DNA from: Bacteroidales bacterium UBA3143
Lineage (GTDB): Bacteria; Bacteroidota; Bacteroidia; Bacteroidales; Dysgonomonadaceae
DNA: 22,790 nt
Reading direction: 5' to 3'
NCBI GenBank assembly: GCA_002364735.1
Contig: DEZB01000029.1
Location: forward strand, 14,059-36,848
Positions 14,058 to 21,540 of the stretch are shown one piece after another. Both the position numbers and the translations under genes were made by a program. Positions within the stretch are counted from its first letter, which is position 1. The number at the start of each line of letters is the position of its first letter. The notes under the pieces were generated by a model. It did not search any database and was not told the origin of the DNA. It saw only the letters and a list, made by a program, of their open reading frames with translations.

Positions 14058-15440
14058 ATGGAGAAAAAGTTATATTCAAGGAGAAAATTCCTAAAAATGA
14101 GTGCTTTTGGTTTGGGTGGGCTTATTGTAACGGAACGCACCTATGATTTTTTTAAAGAAAGCACAGTTGAGGGAAAAATTGTAATAGTGGGAGGAGGTGC
14201 TGCTGGGATTACTATGGCAGCCTATCTTGTGGATAAATTAAGAAACCCTGACATAACCATTATCGAACCCAATGAAATTCACCACTACCAGCCTGGCTAT
14301 ACCATGATTGCGGGCGGAGTTTTTAAACCCGATGAAATTCTTAAACCTAATAAGGATTTAATTCCCCGTGGTGTAACTTGGTTGAAAGACAAAGTAATGG
14401 AACTAAACCCTGATAACAATAGTCTTGAAACAGAAAATTCAGGAAAAGTCAATTATGACTATTTAGTACTCGTGCCTGGTTGTCAATTAAATTACAATCT
14501 TATAGAAGGAATTGACCCAAATAGGTTGGGTGAAGGAAACGTACATAGTATATATACACACGAGGGATCTAAAAAGTGTTACGAAGCACTTAAAAAGATG
14601 CCAGATTTGAAGAATGGGAACTTTGTTTTCACTGACACATACACCAAGCTTAAATGTGGTGGAGCACCTAAGAAAATTTGCTTAATGGCCGAAAACTACT
14701 TGCGTGACCATGATGCAAGAGAAGATAAATCTTTCAGTTATTATGCAAATGGCACTAAGTTGCAGACACCAAAGATTCATGGTGATCGATTGGTTGAAAT
14801 CTATAATGAACGCAATGTTGAAATACATTACAAACACCGTTTAGTGTCTGTTGACACATCGCAACAAAAAGCAGTTTTCGAGCTTTTGCCCGAGGAAACT
14901 CAAGCCGCTACACCAACTGATGCCAATTATGAAAAAATAGAAGTTCCATTTGATTTTCTTCATATTGTGCCTCCAATGAGTGCACCCGATTTTGTGAAAA
15001 ACTCCCCATTAACTATAACGGAAGGTTCACTTAGACATGACGGTTGGGTAGACTCTAATGAATTTACACTGATTCACAACAGGTATCCAAACATAATTTC
15101 TTTTGGTGATGTGGCAGGACTTCCTACCAGTAAAACGGGAGCAGCCATTCGAATTCAAGCACCTGTGGCAGCTGCCAATCTTGTATCGCTAATGGAAGGA
15201 AAAGAACCTAAAAAGTCTTACAACGGCTATTCAGCATGCCCCATTGTTACGGAGTATGGGAAAGTTTTGATGGTTGAGTTTGTTTATGGAGAAAAAGTTA
15301 AGCCTTATAGTTATACGAAAAAGGTTAAACCTACAATACCTTTCCTTGATCCAGCAATGGAGCGCAGTATGTGGTGGATTTTGAAAAAGCATGGTTTAAA
15401 ACCGATGTATTATCAAGGAATGTTGAAAGGGTTAATGTAG
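14058..15440 (+). CDS. Tat-exported sulfide:quinone oxidoreductase-like flavoprotein
   Basis: This 460-aa FAD-dependent oxidoreductase resembles the sulfide:quinone reductase group of pyridine nucleotide-disulfide oxidoreductases, which oxidise sulfide and pass electrons to quinone. The N-terminus has a textbook twin-arginine signal, SRRKFLKMSAFGLGGLIV (residues 7-24). FAD is bound by IVIVGGGAAG (41-50), with the acidic strand end at E70, and by FGDVAGLPTSKTGAA (349-363). Redox cysteines are in the expected places: C200 in KCGGAPKK and C394 in NGYSACPIVTEYGK; C142 and C174 are also present. The C-terminal hydrophobic/aromatic tail (MERSMWWILKKHGLKPMYYQGM) could dip into the membrane. It is monocistronic with its own terminator. 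The SQR assignment is likely; another flavoprotein of the same superfamily is possible. Confidence 0.85.
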   Translation: MEKKLYSRRKFLKMSAFGLGGLIVTERTYDFFKESTVEGKIVIVGGGAAGITMAAYLVDKLRNPDITIIEPNEIHHYQPGYTMIAGGVFKPDEILKPNKDLIPRGVTWLKDKVMELNPDNNSLETENSGKVNYDYLVLVPGCQLNYNLIEGIDPNRLGEGNVHSIYTHEGSKKCYEALKKMPDLKNGNFVFTDTYTKLKCGGAPKKICLMAENYLRDHDAREDKSFSYYANGTKLQTPKIHGDRLVEIYNERNVEIHYKHRLVSVDTSQQKAVFELLPEETQAATPTDANYEKIEVPFDFLHIVPPMSAPDFVKNSPLTITEGSLRHDGWVDSNEFTLIHNRYPNIISFGDVAGLPTSKTGAAIRIQAPVAAANLVSLMEGKEPKKSYNGYSACPIVTEYGKVLMVEFVYGEKVKPYSYTKKVKPTIPFLDPAMERSMWWILKKHGLKPMYYQGMLKGLM

Positions 15441-15456
15441 GAAATATATTAGTGAA

Positions 15457-15501
15457 AAAGAAAAAGCAGTAAAGTATGTATGTATTTTACTGCTTTTTTT
15501 T
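15457..15501 (+). terminator. Rho-independent terminator of the flavoprotein gene
   Basis: AAAAAGCAGTAAA pairs with TTTTACTGCTTTTT around a loop of about 10 nt, ending in a run of eight T. It begins about 17 bp past the stop codon. Confidence 0.88.
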
Positions 15502-15518
15502 GGTTTTATACAAGACAA

Positions 15519-15627
15519 ACAGGGCATACCCTATGGTCCACTTTCCCTACGTTTGTAACCAAGGGTAAATGGTTTACCCTTTGGAATATTGCAAAGCATT
15601 AAAATCTATGAGTTTATTCCATAGGGT
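15519..15627. repeat. Nested palindromic module
   Basis: The outer arms ACCCTATGG (15528-15536) and CCATAGGGT (15619-15627) are perfect inverses. Inside is the hairpin AAGGGTAAA-TGG-TTTACCCTT (15561-15581) with a 9-bp perfect stem. No gene is associated. Similar sequences recur in other Bacteroidota genomes as far as I recall. Confidence 0.75.
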
Positions 15628-15737
15628 GAAGCGTTTGTAATGCAAAACACGCAATTAATAACAATGAGCAAATCTTTAAAACTACTGATAACCAGCACTA
15701 CGTAGAAGTAGCACTGTCTGTAGAAACATACAAACAC

Positions 15738-15790
15738 AGCATCTCTAACTCCGTTAGGAGTGACCTGTATATTGGTCAAATCAAGATGCT
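15738..15790. repeat. Three-way-junction palindromic module
   Basis: The outer stem AGCATCT (15738-15744) with AGATGCT (15784-15790) encloses two hairpins: CTAAC-TCC-GTTAG (15745-15757) and TGACC-TGTATAT-TGGTCA (15761-15778). Read as RNA or single-stranded DNA this gives a clean three-way junction. Confidence 0.75.
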
Positions 15791-15799
15791 TCATAAACA

Positions 15800-15850
15800 A
15801 TAAGGTAATAAGGTTAAAATGGTAGAGACGAATCTCAGTTACTAAGGTTC
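15800..15850 (+). repeat. Two-part dispersed motif, copy C
   Basis: It reads AATAAGGTAATAAGG, a spacer, then GTTACTAAGGTT. It lies about 180 bp before the composite palindromic element, exactly as copy A does at 3518. Confidence 0.75.
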
Positions 15851-15955
15851 AACAAGGGGATTGAAGCTTAGCCATAAAGATTGGAATAGAATCAGTAGAT
15901 TAATTAAGAGCAGATAGGTATAAAGATAAAACAAATGGAAGTAAGATTCCTAAAC

Positions 15956-16216
15956 CTACTATTTAACAAAATGAATCTTACGCTCTTTCAGAGCTTTTGA
16001 TTTTGTTATGTGTTCATTCACTGGGCGTTGCCCAGTGCTGATATCTTATAGAGCGTTGCCCTAATGACAGTTTCTCAAATATGTATGATACCAATGAGAA
16101 GGATTCTGTTCTAAACGCATTAGCTCTGAAAGAGCAAAAGAACATAGCGTAGGGCACTTCGCCCTACGTAAATGATAAAAACAAACCTAAGCCCTGAAAG
16201 TGGCGTAAGACTAATA
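15956..16216. repeat. Composite palindromic dispersed element, copy 2
   Basis: It aligns with 3664-3925. Landmarks are GCTCTTTCAGAGC (15982-15994), the hairpin CACTGGGCGTTGCCCAGTG (16019-16037), TAGAGCGTTGCCCTA (16049-16063), the exact inverse GCTCTGAAAGAGC (16123-16135) and the hairpin CGTAGGGC-ACTTC-GCCCTACG (16148-16168). The last hairpin is perfect here but degraded in copy 1, and where the copies differ the stems tend to keep pairing. Confidence 0.85.
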
Positions 16217-16383
16217 TTTCTAACTACACACATTTTTAAATCGTAGAGGTTGGTCTTGAATACCTTTTGTGCATTTTCATTTTAAAACTACAATATAAAT
16301 TGATTTAATATCATATCATATACATCAATCTTATACATTCCCAAGTTATTCCTTTTGATGTTCATTTGAAAAACGTGGTGGAC

Positions 16384-16432
16384 TTAGTAACACTGCCATA
16401 AAGCCCTCACCACAAACCTTATTAGCTTATTA
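16384..16432 (-). repeat. Two-part dispersed motif, copy D (inverted)
   Basis: On the minus strand it reads AATAAGCTAATAAGG, TTTGTGGTGAGGGCTTTATGG, then CAGTGTTACTAAG. It is closest to copy B, sharing AAGCTAATAAGGTTTGTG. Confidence 0.75.
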
Positions 16433-16581
16433 GCAATAGATCAAATAAGAAATAAACCCTGTTAGCCGAGATGCTTTTGCATAATAAGGGTGACTCAATA
16501 AGAAGAGGCACTTAACGGCGGAATTTTGGTAGGTATTATAATAGAAAATTATCCTTATATATACTTATAAAGCACTATTAG
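16433..16581. other. Repeat-free tail of the tRNA-proximal intergenic region
   Basis: I see no gene, hairpin or terminator between the inverted motif and the 3' end of tRNA-Arg. Confidence 0.5.
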
Positions 16582-16653
16582 TACACCCGGCGAGAATCGA
16601 ACTCGCATCGTCGGAACCGGAATCCGATATTCTATCCATTGAACTACGGGTGC
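16582..16653 (-). tRNA. tRNA-Arg (anticodon CCG)
   Basis: A 72-nt cloverleaf is readable on the minus strand. The acceptor stem GCACCCG pairs with CGGGTGT, with a G-U pair at position 1-72. The D arm begins GTTCAATGGATAGAAT. The anticodon stem TCGGA/TCCGA closes the loop TTCCGGT with anticodon CCG. The T arm is GCGAG-TTCGATT-CTCGC, and the discriminator base is A. CCA is not encoded. It would read CGG arginine codons, which are rare in a low-G+C genome. It starts 12 bp past the stop of the DUF3256-like gene. Confidence 0.95.
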
Positions 16654-16665
16654 ATTGTTTTTGTG

Positions 16666-17283
16666 TTAGAGAACAAAGGTAGACTTATTCCACATTAAAT
16701 CTACTGTTTCGTTGTGAAGGAATGGACTTACTTTTTGCACATCTTGCTTTGATAAGTAATTCTTAAAATCAAAAGTAACCGCTAAGTTATTACTTCCATT
16801 TTTAAATTGATAGCTAATAGGAAACATGTCTATGTGCGACAGTGACCATTTAAATTCGGGTGTGTCTGCTTTTGATGAATCAAAGAAAGTAAGCGGTGTG
16901 ATTTGTGGCAGTATGCTACTTTTGTCAATCTCTTCCCACTCTTTGGAAAAGAAACGAATGTTGCTATCGCAAACCTTACTGCAAACAGTTTTTATCATAG
17001 CTACAATTTGCGTGTTGTTCACCAATGGTAATAGCTTTATTTGCATAGTGCCCACCCCCGAGGTTTTTATTGATAAAAACGTTTCACTGTAAGCCAATTT
17101 TTCAATCTCCCCTAATGCATATGGAATAACAGATAGAGAAGAATCTACCAATAGCATTGTTTTGTCAGCTTCGGTAAATGCAGGCAAAAACTCATCAGGC
17201 ATTGTTTTGAATACTTCATCTATTTTTTGCCCGTAACCCAAAAATGTGATGCAACTAAAAAGGAGTAATATATACTGTTTCAT
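16666..17283 (-). CDS. DUF3256-like exported protein
   Basis: This 205-aa protein has a cleavable signal peptide (MKQYILLLFSCITFLGYGQ, likely cut near residue 18-19). The mature region starts DEVFKTMPDEFLPAFTEADKTMLLVD, which resembles the N-terminus of the Bacteroidales DUF3256 family (an acidic, proline-containing MP..LLP...R/K..LLD pattern). The rest is a beta-rich fold with repeated amphipathic strands (FLSIKTSGVGTMQIKLLPLVNN, NLAVTFDFKNYL). Function is unknown. The start lies 9 bp after the fucosidase stop codon, so both are in one operon and the product is probably periplasmic. The tRNA-Arg gene follows within 12 bp and may be partly co-transcribed. Confidence 0.75.
   Translation of the reverse strand: MKQYILLLFSCITFLGYGQKIDEVFKTMPDEFLPAFTEADKTMLLVDSSLSVIPYALGEIEKLAYSETFLSIKTSGVGTMQIKLLPLVNNTQIVAMIKTVCSKVCDSNIRFFSKEWEEIDKSSILPQITPLTFFDSSKADTPEFKWSLSHIDMFPISYQFKNGSNNLAVTFDFKNYLSKQDVQKVSPFLHNETVDLMWNKSTFVL
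16674..16681 (-). promoter_or_regulatory. Candidate -7 box of tRNA-Arg inside the upstream gene
   Basis: The minus strand reads TACCTTTG, a full TAnnTTTG match, within the last codons of the DUF3256-like gene. Transcription would start about 14 nt before the tRNA. No clear -33 TTTG is visible. Confidence 0.45.
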
Positions 17284-17292
17284 TTGTTTTGT

Positions 17293-19101
17293 TTAATGTG
17301 TAAGAATGCCAATTTGTTTAGCATTGATAGTAGGTTTTCCACCATCTGTACCTTCCGTTACTTCAAATTTGAAATAACGTGCGTTCACGGGTTCATCAAA
17401 ATAGATGGTGCGTGGACTTGGATTGTTTTTAATATTTCCAAACTCAGTCTCTTTTGTAGCCTCTTGCCAATTCTTGCCATTGGTGCTTACATAGAATTTA
17501 AATTTGTAAGCTGACTCTGAATCCTCTATGGGTAAATATGTAAATCCTGCAATCTTTAATTCCGAACCTTGAATGTCGACTGTTAAAGGTGAAGTTTCAA
17601 TAACTTCTGCCCATTCATTTTCAATATGATTTAAGTTTGCGTCTGTAGCACTCTCAGTGTAATCACCAGCATAGTATGCTCCAACTTCTTTAATATTAGC
17701 TCCATGTCGGGTTTCGGTTATAGTAATGCGAATCATTTCGGGGGAAACATCATCAAAGCGAAGCAATCTTTTGTAACCAACGGTAGTTCCTTCAGCCAGT
17801 TTAGTCCATCTGCCATTTATCAACCCCTCCACTTTAAACACTTCCACACGTTGACCTTTCTGTATGTCTTCCTGCACTAACACTGTGTTTATGGTCTCGC
17901 CTTCTTTTACCTTGTATTCTCTGTAATCACCATTTTCAGCTTTCCAATAAGAATGTGTATCAGCCAATTTGTTGTCACTGAATGTTCGCTCAATGTATTC
18001 GCCAAACTGTTTTAATCTTGCCACATCCGTTTCGTGAATCAAACCACGCGTGTCGGGGGGTATGTTTAACAACAGTACAGAATTCATCCCTACTGATTGA
18101 TAATAAATATTGACTAACTCTTCCAGCGTTTTCACTTGAGCGTCTTGTTCTGGGTGATAAAACCAACCTGGACGAATTGAAACATCCACTTCCGATGGAT
18201 ACCAATAGATTGCGTTTGCTTGTTCTATTAGTTTACGGCTGCCCAAATCTTTTGCTGTAGCAGAAATTTCTAATCTCTTATTTTCTTCTACAGCATCTTC
18301 ATGAATAGCTGCTCTTAATGGCGTAACGCTCCATTCTGTTTCTCTACCAAGTCCTTGCTCATTGCCCACCCAGCGAACATCATCACCCATTATTGCTTTC
18401 ACAGCAAATGGTTGTAAGCTATCAATTACATGGTAATAGGACTTCCAATCATATTCTTGCTTCTTTCCATTTGGTCCTTCACCATTTGCACCATCAAACC
18501 ACACTTCGTGTATTTCGCCGTAGTTGCTCAAGAGCTCATTGAGTTGTTGAACAAACATTTTATTGTATTCGAGCGAGTTGCCATAACTTTTCGCATTTCT
18601 ATCCCAAGGAGAAAGATACACACCAAACTTCATGTCATGCTTTTCACAGGCGTTCCTCAGTTCTCTAACTACATCACCCGCACCATCTCTCCATGAAGAG
18701 GAAGCAACAGAATGTTCCGTTGTTTTTGTTGGCCACAAGCAAAACCCATCATGGTGCTTTGCAGTTAAAATAATCATTTTGAATCCACCATCTTTTAAAG
18801 CAACCACCCATTGCTCTGCATTAAAATCGATAGGGTTGAATAGGTTAGGATCTTCTGAGCCATCTCCCCATTCTCTGCCCGTAAATGTGTTGATGCCAAA
18901 ATGAATAAATGCAGTTAGTTCAAGTTGTTGCCATTCATATTGTTGTTTGGTGGGTACAAGGTATGAAGCCAGCTTTAGTTTCTGCTCGGGAGAAAGTTTG
19001 TCAGTGAAGACAATCTCTTTCTCAATATAATTTTTTTGTTTAGTGCAGCCAATGCTCACCATTAATAGGAGCATTGTTGCAATAAATGTTAGCTGTTTCA
19101 T
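17293..19101 (-). CDS. Alpha-L-fucosidase lipoprotein, GH29 family
   Basis: This 602-aa glycoside hydrolase has a lipoprotein signal (lipobox VSIGC, Cys19) and probably removes terminal L-fucose from glycans in the periplasm or at the cell surface. The GH29 catalytic barrel (about residues 50-390) shows FIHFGINTFTGREWGDG (65-81), the substrate-binding TAKHHDGFCLWPT (113-125), VYLSPWDRN (161-169) and the nucleophile Asp203 in EVWFDGANG. Both this motif and RETEWSVTP (253-261) point to the B-type GH29 subgroup, which often acts on branched Lewis-type structures. The C-terminal part (about 440-600) has discoidin-like (F5/8 type C) sequence, YKFKFYVSTNGKNWQEA and ARYFKFEV, likely a carbohydrate-binding module. 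No SusCD pair or other glycosidase is next to it. Confidence 0.94.
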   Translation of the reverse strand: MKQLTFIATMLLLMVSIGCTKQKNYIEKEIVFTDKLSPEQKLKLASYLVPTKQQYEWQQLELTAFIHFGINTFTGREWGDGSEDPNLFNPIDFNAEQWVVALKDGGFKMIILTAKHHDGFCLWPTKTTEHSVASSSWRDGAGDVVRELRNACEKHDMKFGVYLSPWDRNAKSYGNSLEYNKMFVQQLNELLSNYGEIHEVWFDGANGEGPNGKKQEYDWKSYYHVIDSLQPFAVKAIMGDDVRWVGNEQGLGRETEWSVTPLRAAIHEDAVEENKRLEISATAKDLGSRKLIEQANAIYWYPSEVDVSIRPGWFYHPEQDAQVKTLEELVNIYYQSVGMNSVLLLNIPPDTRGLIHETDVARLKQFGEYIERTFSDNKLADTHSYWKAENGDYREYKVKEGETINTVLVQEDIQKGQRVEVFKVEGLINGRWTKLAEGTTVGYKRLLRFDDVSPEMIRITITETRHGANIKEVGAYYAGDYTESATDANLNHIENEWAEVIETSPLTVDIQGSELKIAGFTYLPIEDSESAYKFKFYVSTNGKNWQEATKETEFGNIKNNPSPRTIYFDEPVNARYFKFEVTEGTDGGKPTINAKQIGILTH

Positions 19102-19136
19102 ATTTTAAATTATTTAGAGATGTGGATTTATGGTAA

Positions 19137-19167
19137 CAAAGTTAATTTGTTTATTGTAAGATACAAA
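19137..19167 (-). promoter_or_regulatory. Candidate promoter of the fucosidase operon
   Basis: The minus strand reads TTTG (19164-19167), a 19-nt spacer, then TAACTTTG (19137-19144), a close fit to the TTTG-N19-TAnnTTTG consensus. Its -33 box falls in the T-tract of the upstream terminator. Confidence 0.6.
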
Positions 19168-19197
19168 AAAAGTCGCACGGTTAGTGCGACTTTTTCT
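19164..19197. terminator. Bidirectional Rho-independent terminator of the small lipoprotein gene
   Basis: AAAAAGTCGCAC and GTGCGACTTTTT form a perfect 12-bp stem with loop GGTTA, flanked by A and T tracts, 22 bp past the stop of the gene at 19219-19434. Confidence 0.93.
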
Positions 19198-19218
19198 TAA
19201 GTTTTTCTGATTCTTGGC

Positions 19219-19434
19219 TTAGTTCAATACTTCTTCCACCAATGAGTCTGCTGCCATTTCTTCCATAACAATTGTTGTATCAACTTCAAGAGCAGATTGC
19301 TCCATTGTTAAATCTGTTACTTCAGTAGTTGTTTTGTCAGTTGGCTCAGTTGATTTTGCGTTATTGCAAGCTGCGAAAGAGATAGTTGTAGCAATGGCTA
19401 CCAATAAAAATAATTTTTTCATTTTGTTCATCAT
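19219..19434 (-). CDS. Tiny acidic lipoprotein
   Basis: This 71-aa product is mostly signal peptide plus a short disordered tail. The signal is KKLFLLVAIATTISFAAC with the lipobox Cys at residue 22. The mature part of about 50 residues is rich in Thr, Glu and Asp (NNAKSTEPTDKTTTEVTD, then MEEMAADSLVEEVL). It has no recognisable domain. Three ATGs lie in a row (MMNKMKK); starting at the third (19422) would give a 67-aa form with a more typical signal. The promoter and a strong terminator flank this one gene, so it is expressed by itself. It sits directly behind a perfect palindrome that suggests control by a dimeric regulator. Confidence 0.7.
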   Translation of the reverse strand: MMNKMKKLFLLVAIATTISFAACNNAKSTEPTDKTTTEVTDLTMEQSALEVDTTIVMEEMAADSLVEEVLN

Positions 19435-19467
19435 TTGAATAATATGTGTGCTATTTTAAAAAGCATG

Positions 19468-19475
19468 CAAAGATA
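19468..19475 (-). promoter_or_regulatory. -7 box of the tiny lipoprotein gene
   Basis: The minus strand reads TATCTTTG, a full TAnnTTTG match, giving a leader of about 25 nt. The -33 position falls inside the palindrome at 19483-19504. Confidence 0.5.
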
Positions 19476-19482
19476 ATAATTT

Positions 19483-19504
19483 AAACATGTTATATAACAT
19501 GTTT
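19483..19504. promoter_or_regulatory. Perfect 22-bp palindrome, operator candidate
   Basis: The site is AAACATGTT-ATAT-AACATGTTT, made of two copies of the self-palindrome AACATGTT separated by ATAT. It lies 7 bp upstream of the -7 box, covering the -33 region, as expected for a repressor or activator site. The regulator is unknown. Confidence 0.6.
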
Positions 19505-19626
19505 TCCGCTCACTTTAGTTAAATATAACAAACAAAATGAAGATAAATAGATAAAGACCTTAAAGTAACGATGCTAATTTTTGTGGTTAAACTATGATTA
19601 TTGAAACTTGATCAATGAAATATCAA

Positions 19627-20175
19627 TTAATGATCGTGTTCGTCTGCCAAAGCTTCTTCTCTCGTTTTATGAACCGTTCCGCGATTATGTTCTATAGGAG
19701 CATAAATAGAATATAATTTCAATGGCTTGTCCGAATCATTTACCACATTATGCCATTTCCCTGCGGGTATCATAATTGCAAAATCATCCTCCACTTTTTT
19801 CTGATACGACAAGTCTTCTTCAGCGTCACCCATCATAACAATGCCTGTGCCTTCTTCCACTCGTATAAACTGGTCATGATCCATATGCACTTCCAGCCCA
19901 ATATCCTCGCCTGGCAAAATGCTCATAACAGTCAGTTGCATAAATTCCCCTGTCCATAAAGCAGTGCGATACGTGTCATTTCCTTTTGTGTAGTCTTCAA
20001 TATTGAAAACAAATGGGTCATCACCAAAGTCACGATATTCTAAAGCTCCCTTGTTTGTTTCGGAAACATTGGGTTCGTTGGCTATAGCTGGTTTCTTGCT
20101 ATCGGTTTGAACACACGAAACCATTAAGAAACTCACCATAAGTGGTGTAATAAAATTAAGAGTTTTAAATTTCAT
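19627..20175 (-). CDS. Cupin-domain lipoprotein
   Basis: This 182-aa exported protein has a signal peptide ending at lipobox FLMVSC with Cys21. A single cupin domain (about residues 75-160) shows both conserved motifs: GLEVHMDHDQFIRVEEGTG (93-111, with metal-ligand candidates His97, His100 and Glu108) and IPAGKWHNV (136-144, His142). The C-terminus is EEALADEHDH, whose histidines could also bind metal. Cupins of this kind bind a metal ion and a small molecule; the substrate is unknown. An upstream TTG in frame would lengthen the protein, but the ATG at 20175 puts the signal peptide at the N-terminus. It lies 102 bp after the porin gene on the same strand and may share its transcript. Confidence 0.88.
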   Translation of the reverse strand: MKFKTLNFITPLMVSFLMVSCVQTDSKKPAIANEPNVSETNKGALEYRDFGDDPFVFNIEDYTKGNDTYRTALWTGEFMQLTVMSILPGEDIGLEVHMDHDQFIRVEEGTGIVMMGDAEEDLSYQKKVEDDFAIMIPAGKWHNVVNDSDKPLKLYSIYAPIEHNRGTVHKTREEALADEHDH

Positions 20176-20277
20176 AATTGATTGTATTTTAATATTATCA
20201 TTAAACATAGCAATAAAGATAACGAAAATGAGTTGATTAAACAAATAGATTTCTAAAATTGTCTCTGGAGATGCGTT

Positions 20278-21540
20278 TTAGAACTTATATTGTAATCTTA
20301 GCGTAAATATATCATCTTTCAAGTTTTCGTTGTATGTGTCAAGGTTTTCCGATTTTTCATTATTTACAAATTCGTAATAAGCCTGTAGTCGAACACTGTT
20401 GGTGACTCTCCACAATAGTCCCATTCCAAGAGTTTTATAAGTTACATCTCCTATGTCTGTTCCATTTTGGCCTATTTCATTGGCAGCAACTTTGGTGTTT
20501 GGGTTATACCAGTCATATTTTAGAACTGCTGAAAAGGGAGTAGTGCCTGCATCTTGAACAAATATGACATACCCTCCACTTAAATTACGGATATACGTAT
20601 CTATGTTTGGCAATGAGGATGAGTTAGGGCTTTTACTACCTACCTTACTGCCCGGCTGCGTTCCCCACAGGTATTCACCCCTTAGCTTTATCTTTCCCAG
20701 AGGGCTTGCTGTGTTAAACTGACCATCTATTCCAAAGTACTCTCTTTTGGCAAATTTGCCTATGTTGGACGCATCGCTATTCAACACAAATGCTTTTCCT
20801 TGCATGGTGTATATATTTTGAGTTCCTTGATAAACGCCCCCGTTGTAATATGACACGCCAAAACCAACATCAATCTTAGCACCTATCTTTTTTTCTGCAA
20901 ACAGGTGACCTATAAAATCTTTTCTGTTATCCGTCTCTTGTTTAATTCCGTTTCCAGCAAAAAAACCAGCCTCCAATTTCAGAAAATGCCAAGGAGATGT
21001 TTTTGCAGGTTGCAAGGTAAGCATTGCGCCCACATCACTCTCTTCAGGAAAAAATGTTTGAAATATGATAGAACGTTCGGGAGATTCGCGCACAGAAGAC
21101 GAATAACTAATTTCGTTGCCAAAAGGACGATCAAAAACCCCCGCCCGCAGTGCAATTGTGCCGAACCATGGGTCTTTCACATTAAGGTAAGCATCTTTTA
21201 GGTTAACCCCTTCATCGGTAATATCTGGTAGAAATACGACCGATCCAATGCCATCTTCGTAGCTAAACTTGATGCGACCACTACGGATTCCTATGCGATT
21301 GAACGAATTTGCGTTATTCTCATTTGCACCGCCTACCTTAAGTGAGGCATCTCTTTGACCATACTGAAATTGGGGTTGAATATATCCTGTCACTTTTAGT
21401 TTTTGCAACACTTTGATTACTCCGTCTTGTGCTTTCGCTTGCTGTTCAAGCTGATCCAGCGTATTCGACTTCTTTTCTTGTTGAGCATGCCCAACGGTAT
21501 ATAAAATTAAGCAACTAAGCAAAATGGTGATTCTTTTCAT
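20278..21540 (-). CDS. Phosphate-selective porin O/P family outer-membrane protein
   Basis: This 420-aa outer-membrane beta-barrel has a signal peptide MKRITILLSCLILYTVGHAQ, cleaved near residue 20. A short helical/coiled region follows (KKSNTLDQLEQQAKAQDGVIKVLQKLKV), then VTGYIQPQFQYGQRD and a series of amphipathic strands ending in aromatic residues. Features of the OprO/OprP-like family are RIGIRSGRIKFSYED, LKDAYLNVKDPWFGTIALRAGVFDRPFGNEISYSS, RESPERSIIFQTFFPEESDVGA and a terminal strand DDIFTLRLQYKF. In Bacteroidota the family is broad, so phosphate selectivity cannot be assumed. The ATG at 21540 is preferred to an upstream TTG because it gives a clean signal peptide. Confidence 0.9.
   Translation of the reverse strand: MKRITILLSCLILYTVGHAQQEKKSNTLDQLEQQAKAQDGVIKVLQKLKVTGYIQPQFQYGQRDASLKVGGANENNANSFNRIGIRSGRIKFSYEDGIGSVVFLPDITDEGVNLKDAYLNVKDPWFGTIALRAGVFDRPFGNEISYSSSVRESPERSIIFQTFFPEESDVGAMLTLQPAKTSPWHFLKLEAGFFAGNGIKQETDNRKDFIGHLFAEKKIGAKIDVGFGVSYYNGGVYQGTQNIYTMQGKAFVLNSDASNIGKFAKREYFGIDGQFNTASPLGKIKLRGEYLWGTQPGSKVGSKSPNSSSLPNIDTYIRNLSGGYVIFVQDAGTTPFSAVLKYDWYNPNTKVAANEIGQNGTDIGDVTYKTLGMGLLWRVTNSVRLQAYYEFVNNEKSENLDTYNENLKDDIFTLRLQYKF

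Noticed and set aside
15606..15800. Minus-strand frame of 64 aa in the repeat island
   Set aside because: It lies across palindromic modules, has no homologue I recognise, and its composition follows the repeats.
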